A DNA stretch of 27,760 nucleotides. Origin: an uncultured Haemophilus sp. (GTDB taxonomy: Bacteria; Pseudomonadota; Gammaproteobacteria; Enterobacterales; Pasteurellaceae). Location of the stretch: NCBI RefSeq assembly GCF_905207935.1, contig NZ_CAJLNI010000009.1:1-27760 (forward strand), written 5' to 3'. The stretch's first letter is position 1. The number at the start of each line of letters is the position of its first letter. The notes below the pieces were generated by a model. That model had not been told where the DNA came from. It did no database searches and saw only the letters and a program-made list of their open reading frames with translations. Of this stretch, positions 25,675 through 27,760 are shown piece after piece. A program made the translations under genes and the position numbers.

Positions 25675-26349
25675 TTAGTGATTTTCAGCAATCACACGAG
25701 GGAATAAAATATTATTTTCACGATGAATATGCATCATTAAATCATCTGCAAATTCTTGGATACCGCTATAAAGCGCACGCCATGTGTTACAAGCATCTGC
25801 TGGAGGCGTCATATTGTTTGTTAATGATTTCAATACGTCTAAATGTTCGCCATGTTCTGCGTGTTCCATTTCCATCATACGAATCGGCATTTGTGCCATC
25901 ATATAATTTCCCGCTTTGATCATAGGGAAAAGCACGTGCTCTTCTTTCATCATATGGTTGCTCAAATCTTCATAGACATTGCGCAATTCAGCTGCAACAC
26001 CCATTGGACAATCTTCACGATCGCCATGAACACTTTCTACGCGATCCGCTAATACGATTAATTCTTGAAGTTGTTCACGATGGCGTTGATGGTAGCGAAC
26101 TAAGATATGATCGATAATTTCAGGATAAGTTGCATTAACCCAATATTCTTCAGGGTTTTCTGCTTTGCTGTTTTGAAGCTCGGTTAAACGCGTTTCAATT
26201 TCAGCTACATTTAATCCTTTTTCTGCCGCTGCGTTTGCAAGTGTATCGGAACCACCACAGCAGAAATCCAAATCGTATTCACGAAGTAGGGAAGTTGAGC
26301 CGGGTACGCTGACAGCGATTTCACTTAATTTTTTATCTCCAAAAGACAT
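25675..26349 (-). CDS. ytfE: Di-iron iron-sulfur cluster repair protein YtfE/ScdA
   Basis: 224 residues from ATG 26349, which has AAGGAG 7 bases upstream; the frame extends to 26436 without support. YtfE protects and restores iron-sulfur proteins damaged by nitric oxide or oxidative stress. The N-terminal ScdA domain has LDFCCGG with C30 and C31. The hemerythrin-like domain has the expected di-iron ligands, placed by an offset of three from E. coli: H87, H132, E136, H163, H207 and E211. An FNR-like box lies about 90 bases upstream, in line with FNR-activated ytfE known from H. influenzae. It is a single-gene unit. With nirK in the same window, a source and a defence for nitric oxide are both encoded, though not together. 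Confidence 0.94.
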   Translation of the reverse strand: MSFGDKKLSEIAVSVPGSTSLLREYDLDFCCGGSDTLANAAAEKGLNVAEIETRLTELQNSKAENPEEYWVNATYPEIIDHILVRYHQRHREQLQELIVLADRVESVHGDREDCPMGVAAELRNVYEDLSNHMMKEEHVLFPMIKAGNYMMAQMPIRMMEMEHAEHGEHLDVLKSLTNNMTPPADACNTWRALYSGIQEFADDLMMHIHRENNILFPRVIAENH

Positions 26350-26439
26350 AATGAATCTCCTTATTGATGAGGTAGAGTTAGAAGTTGAGTAAAATACTAA
26401 GATAATAAAAGAAAAATGCAACGGTTTTTTTAGCAAAGT

Positions 26440-26453
26440 ATGATTTAAATCAA
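26440..26453 (-). promoter_or_regulatory. FNR-like box upstream of ytfE
   Basis: On the - strand the sequence reads TTGATTTAAATCAT, nine of ten matches to TTGAT-N4-ATCAA. It lies in the divergent gap between ytfE and the YafD-like gene. A TATTAT (26407 to 26402 on -) could be the ytfE -10, which would put the box near -51, somewhat off the ideal -41.5. For the + gene the box would lie about 100 bases upstream of its promoter, so ytfE is the likelier target. Confidence 0.5.
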
Positions 26454-26511
26454 AGCTAAAAGTTAAAGTTACCGTGTTGTAGGTAGGTATTGATGCGTAT
26501 TAAAGTGAAAG

Positions 26512-26539
26512 TTGCATTGCTTTGATGAGGTGTTATTAT
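26512..26539 (+). promoter_or_regulatory. Candidate promoter of the YafD-like gene
   Basis: An extended -10 TGTTATTAT (26531-26539) with a partial -35 TTGCAT (26512-26517) 16 bases before the hexamer. The transcript would start near 26546, about 17 bases before ATG 26563. This also argues against the upstream start at 26512, which lies within the promoter. Confidence 0.5.
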
Positions 26540-26562
26540 TCGAGCATAGAGAGGGGATAATC

Positions 26563-27414
26563 ATGAAGCGAATCTATCGATTTTTGGCTATTGGCTTAGT
26601 GTTAGTGGTTTTAGGTGTTGGATATTTTCTTACGAATTTAACGATTTTTGACCATACATTTATTCAACTAAAAACGTCACAAAAAGTGAGTTATATTCCT
26701 TTTAAAAACAAGTTAAATATGCAATGTGACAAGGCTGATTATTCAGTGCCTAAATTAGCCAGTTCTCGTTTTAATTTGATAACTTGGAATGTACATAAAG
26801 GGCAAGATAAAGGTTGGCAAGAAGATTTAGCGCGACTTTCTAAACAAGCGGATTTTGTGTTATTACAAGAGGCGACGCAGTATCAAAATTTAAGTACATT
26901 TTCGACCGCACTTTTTGTGTCCTCTTTTTCTTTTAAAGATCTCTTATCAGGTGTAAAAACATTTACCCAAACACAGCCAGAATGGTATTGCGGTGGTGGC
27001 GTAGCTGAACCATTAATACAAATTCCCAAAGTGGCAAGTGTGATGAGTTTTCCATTAGAAAAAGGCAATAGTTTGCTACTTATTAATGTGCATTTAATTA
27101 ATTTTGAATGGGGCATTTCCACTTATCAAACCCAGTTAGAGCAGCTATTTTCCTTTGTTGAAAATCATCAAGGTCCTATCATCATGTCTGGTGATTTTAA
27201 TGCGTGGAATGAACATCGCTTGAATTTAGTGAATAATCTGATGCAAAAATATGGCTTAGGTTCTGTGGCGCTCACTCAAGATGAACGGGTTAGATTTTTA
27301 GGGTATCCACTGGATTATATTTTTACGCGAGGCGTAAAAATGGTAAGTGCGACATCAGAAGTGGTTACTTCGTCAGATCATAATCCATTACTGATGGAAT
27401 TCGAATTGGAATAA
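26563..27414 (+). CDS. YafD-like endonuclease/exonuclease/phosphatase family protein
   Basis: 283 residues from ATG 26563, preceded by GAGGGG 8 bases upstream. A single N-terminal membrane anchor (about 5-26) precedes a DNase I-like fold with all family motifs: ITWNVHKG (73-80, N76), LLQEAT (E103), NVHLINFEWG (H177), SGDFNAWN (D211, N213), YPLDYIF (D251) and SSDHNPL (D272, H273). This arrangement matches the YafD/UPF0294 family. The active site should therefore be intact, acting on the periplasmic side if the anchor is N-in. Whether it cuts nucleic acid, a lipid phosphate or another phosphodiester cannot be told. An uptake signal lies inside the gene, and a one-mismatch copy starts at the stop codon. 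Confidence 0.88.
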   Translation: MKRIYRFLAIGLVLVVLGVGYFLTNLTIFDHTFIQLKTSQKVSYIPFKNKLNMQCDKADYSVPKLASSRFNLITWNVHKGQDKGWQEDLARLSKQADFVLLQEATQYQNLSTFSTALFVSSFSFKDLLSGVKTFTQTQPEWYCGGGVAEPLIQIPKVASVMSFPLEKGNSLLLINVHLINFEWGISTYQTQLEQLFSFVENHQGPIIMSGDFNAWNEHRLNLVNNLMQKYGLGSVALTQDERVRFLGYPLDYIFTRGVKMVSATSEVVTSSDHNPLLMEFELE

Positions 27415-27440
27415 AGTGCAGTCAGATTTTTAGAAAAATT

Positions 27441-27470
27441 TAGGGCTAACGTAATGTTAGCCCTATATAT
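27441..27470. terminator. Bidirectional terminator between the YafD-like gene and pepA
   Basis: Perfect 10-base-pair stem TAGGGCTAAC / GTTAGCCCTA with loop GTAAT. The + side is followed by TATATTAATT and the - side by AATTTTTC, so it probably serves pepA at least as well as the + gene. Confidence 0.85.
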
Positions 27471-27473
27471 TAA

Positions 27474-27760
<287 letters not shown>

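Larger units (their letters stand above)
2262..26913. repeat. Hin-type DNA uptake signal sequences, dispersed set
   Basis: Perfect 9-base cores AAGTGCGGT or ACCGCACTT that I located start at 2262, 2452, 2709, 3555, 4013, 4174, 4549, 5052, 6512, 11985, 13109, 14247, 14277, 17621, 19520, 19816, 21339, 22127, 23547, 23576, 25605 and 26905 (22 copies; positions read by eye). Near-matches with one change are at 8961, 9675, 16937, 24081 and 27414. These sites guide DNA uptake during natural transformation. The variant is that of the H. influenzae clade, not the A. pleuropneumoniae clade. Density is close to that of the H. influenzae genome. The stretch 6521-11984, covering gltS and parC, has no perfect copy. 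Confidence 0.93.

Noticed and set aside
26350..26436. 29-residue hydrophobic N-terminal extension of YtfE
   Set aside because: The strong AAGGAG precedes ATG 26349, family members start there, and the extension would place a membrane segment on a cytoplasmic protein.
2262..26913. Recurrent 9- to 17-base repeats as CRISPR or transposon ends
   Set aside because: They are irregularly spaced, in both orientations and inside genes, with the exact Haemophilus uptake-signal core.

Overview
The window reads as chromosomal DNA of a Haemophilus-type member of the Pasteurellaceae. The strongest pointer is the dense scatter of the Hin-type DNA uptake signal (core AAGTGCGGT or its complement). I counted about 22 perfect cores, roughly one per 1.3 kb. 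The AT-rich base composition, the protein sequences and the local gene neighbourhoods (nagK-agcS, ribA/pgpB, DUF1919-rsuA-bcr beside maeB and an LTA-synthase-like gene) also fit Haemophilus. H. parainfluenzae or a close relative is my best guess, but the species is not provable from this sequence alone. The window is almost entirely conserved core genome. I see no insertion sequence, prophage, CRISPR array, integron or tRNA gene.

Layout: 1-55 is the 3' end of a 5S rRNA with the terminator of its rRNA operon. 119-3903 (+) is a tight unit: arcB (a redox sensor kinase without a PAS domain), tmcA (tRNA-Met acetyltransferase) and a 57-residue Cys-containing DUF5363-type protein that overlaps tmcA by 4 bases. 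mfd (+) follows and ends at a terminator shared with the opposing block. 14139-7513 (-) is parE, nirK, parC, gltS: the two topoisomerase IV subunits with a copper nitrite reductase gene between them, then a glutamate transporter. 15013-14336 (-) is queC behind a preQ1-I riboswitch. A small lipoprotein gene (+), ribA (-), pgpB (+), nagK (+) and agcS (+) follow. 22057-19528 (-) is a three-gene unit: DUF1919, rsuA, bcr. Then come maeB (+, malic enzyme domain only), an LTA-synthase/sulfatase-fold membrane protein (+), ytfE (-), a YafD-like endonuclease/exonuclease/phosphatase-fold protein (+) and the 3' end of pepA (-).

The genes do not form one pathway. Several concern oxygen and nitrogen-oxide physiology: ArcB senses respiratory redox state, NirK would make nitric oxide from nitrite in the periplasm, and YtfE (behind an FNR-like box) repairs iron centres damaged by nitric oxide. 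The two observations most worth following are (i) nirK embedded in the topoisomerase IV operon with 16- and 11-base junctions, and (ii) Tyr at ParC position 84, where the gammaproteobacterial wild type has Ser, a substitution associated with fluoroquinolone resistance.

Several starts were revised from the longest open frame: mfd (ATG 4022), nirK (ATG 12224), the small lipoprotein (ATG 15183), maeB (ATG 22259), ytfE (ATG 26349) and the YafD-like gene (ATG 26563). No gene-free stretch exceeds about 220 bases.
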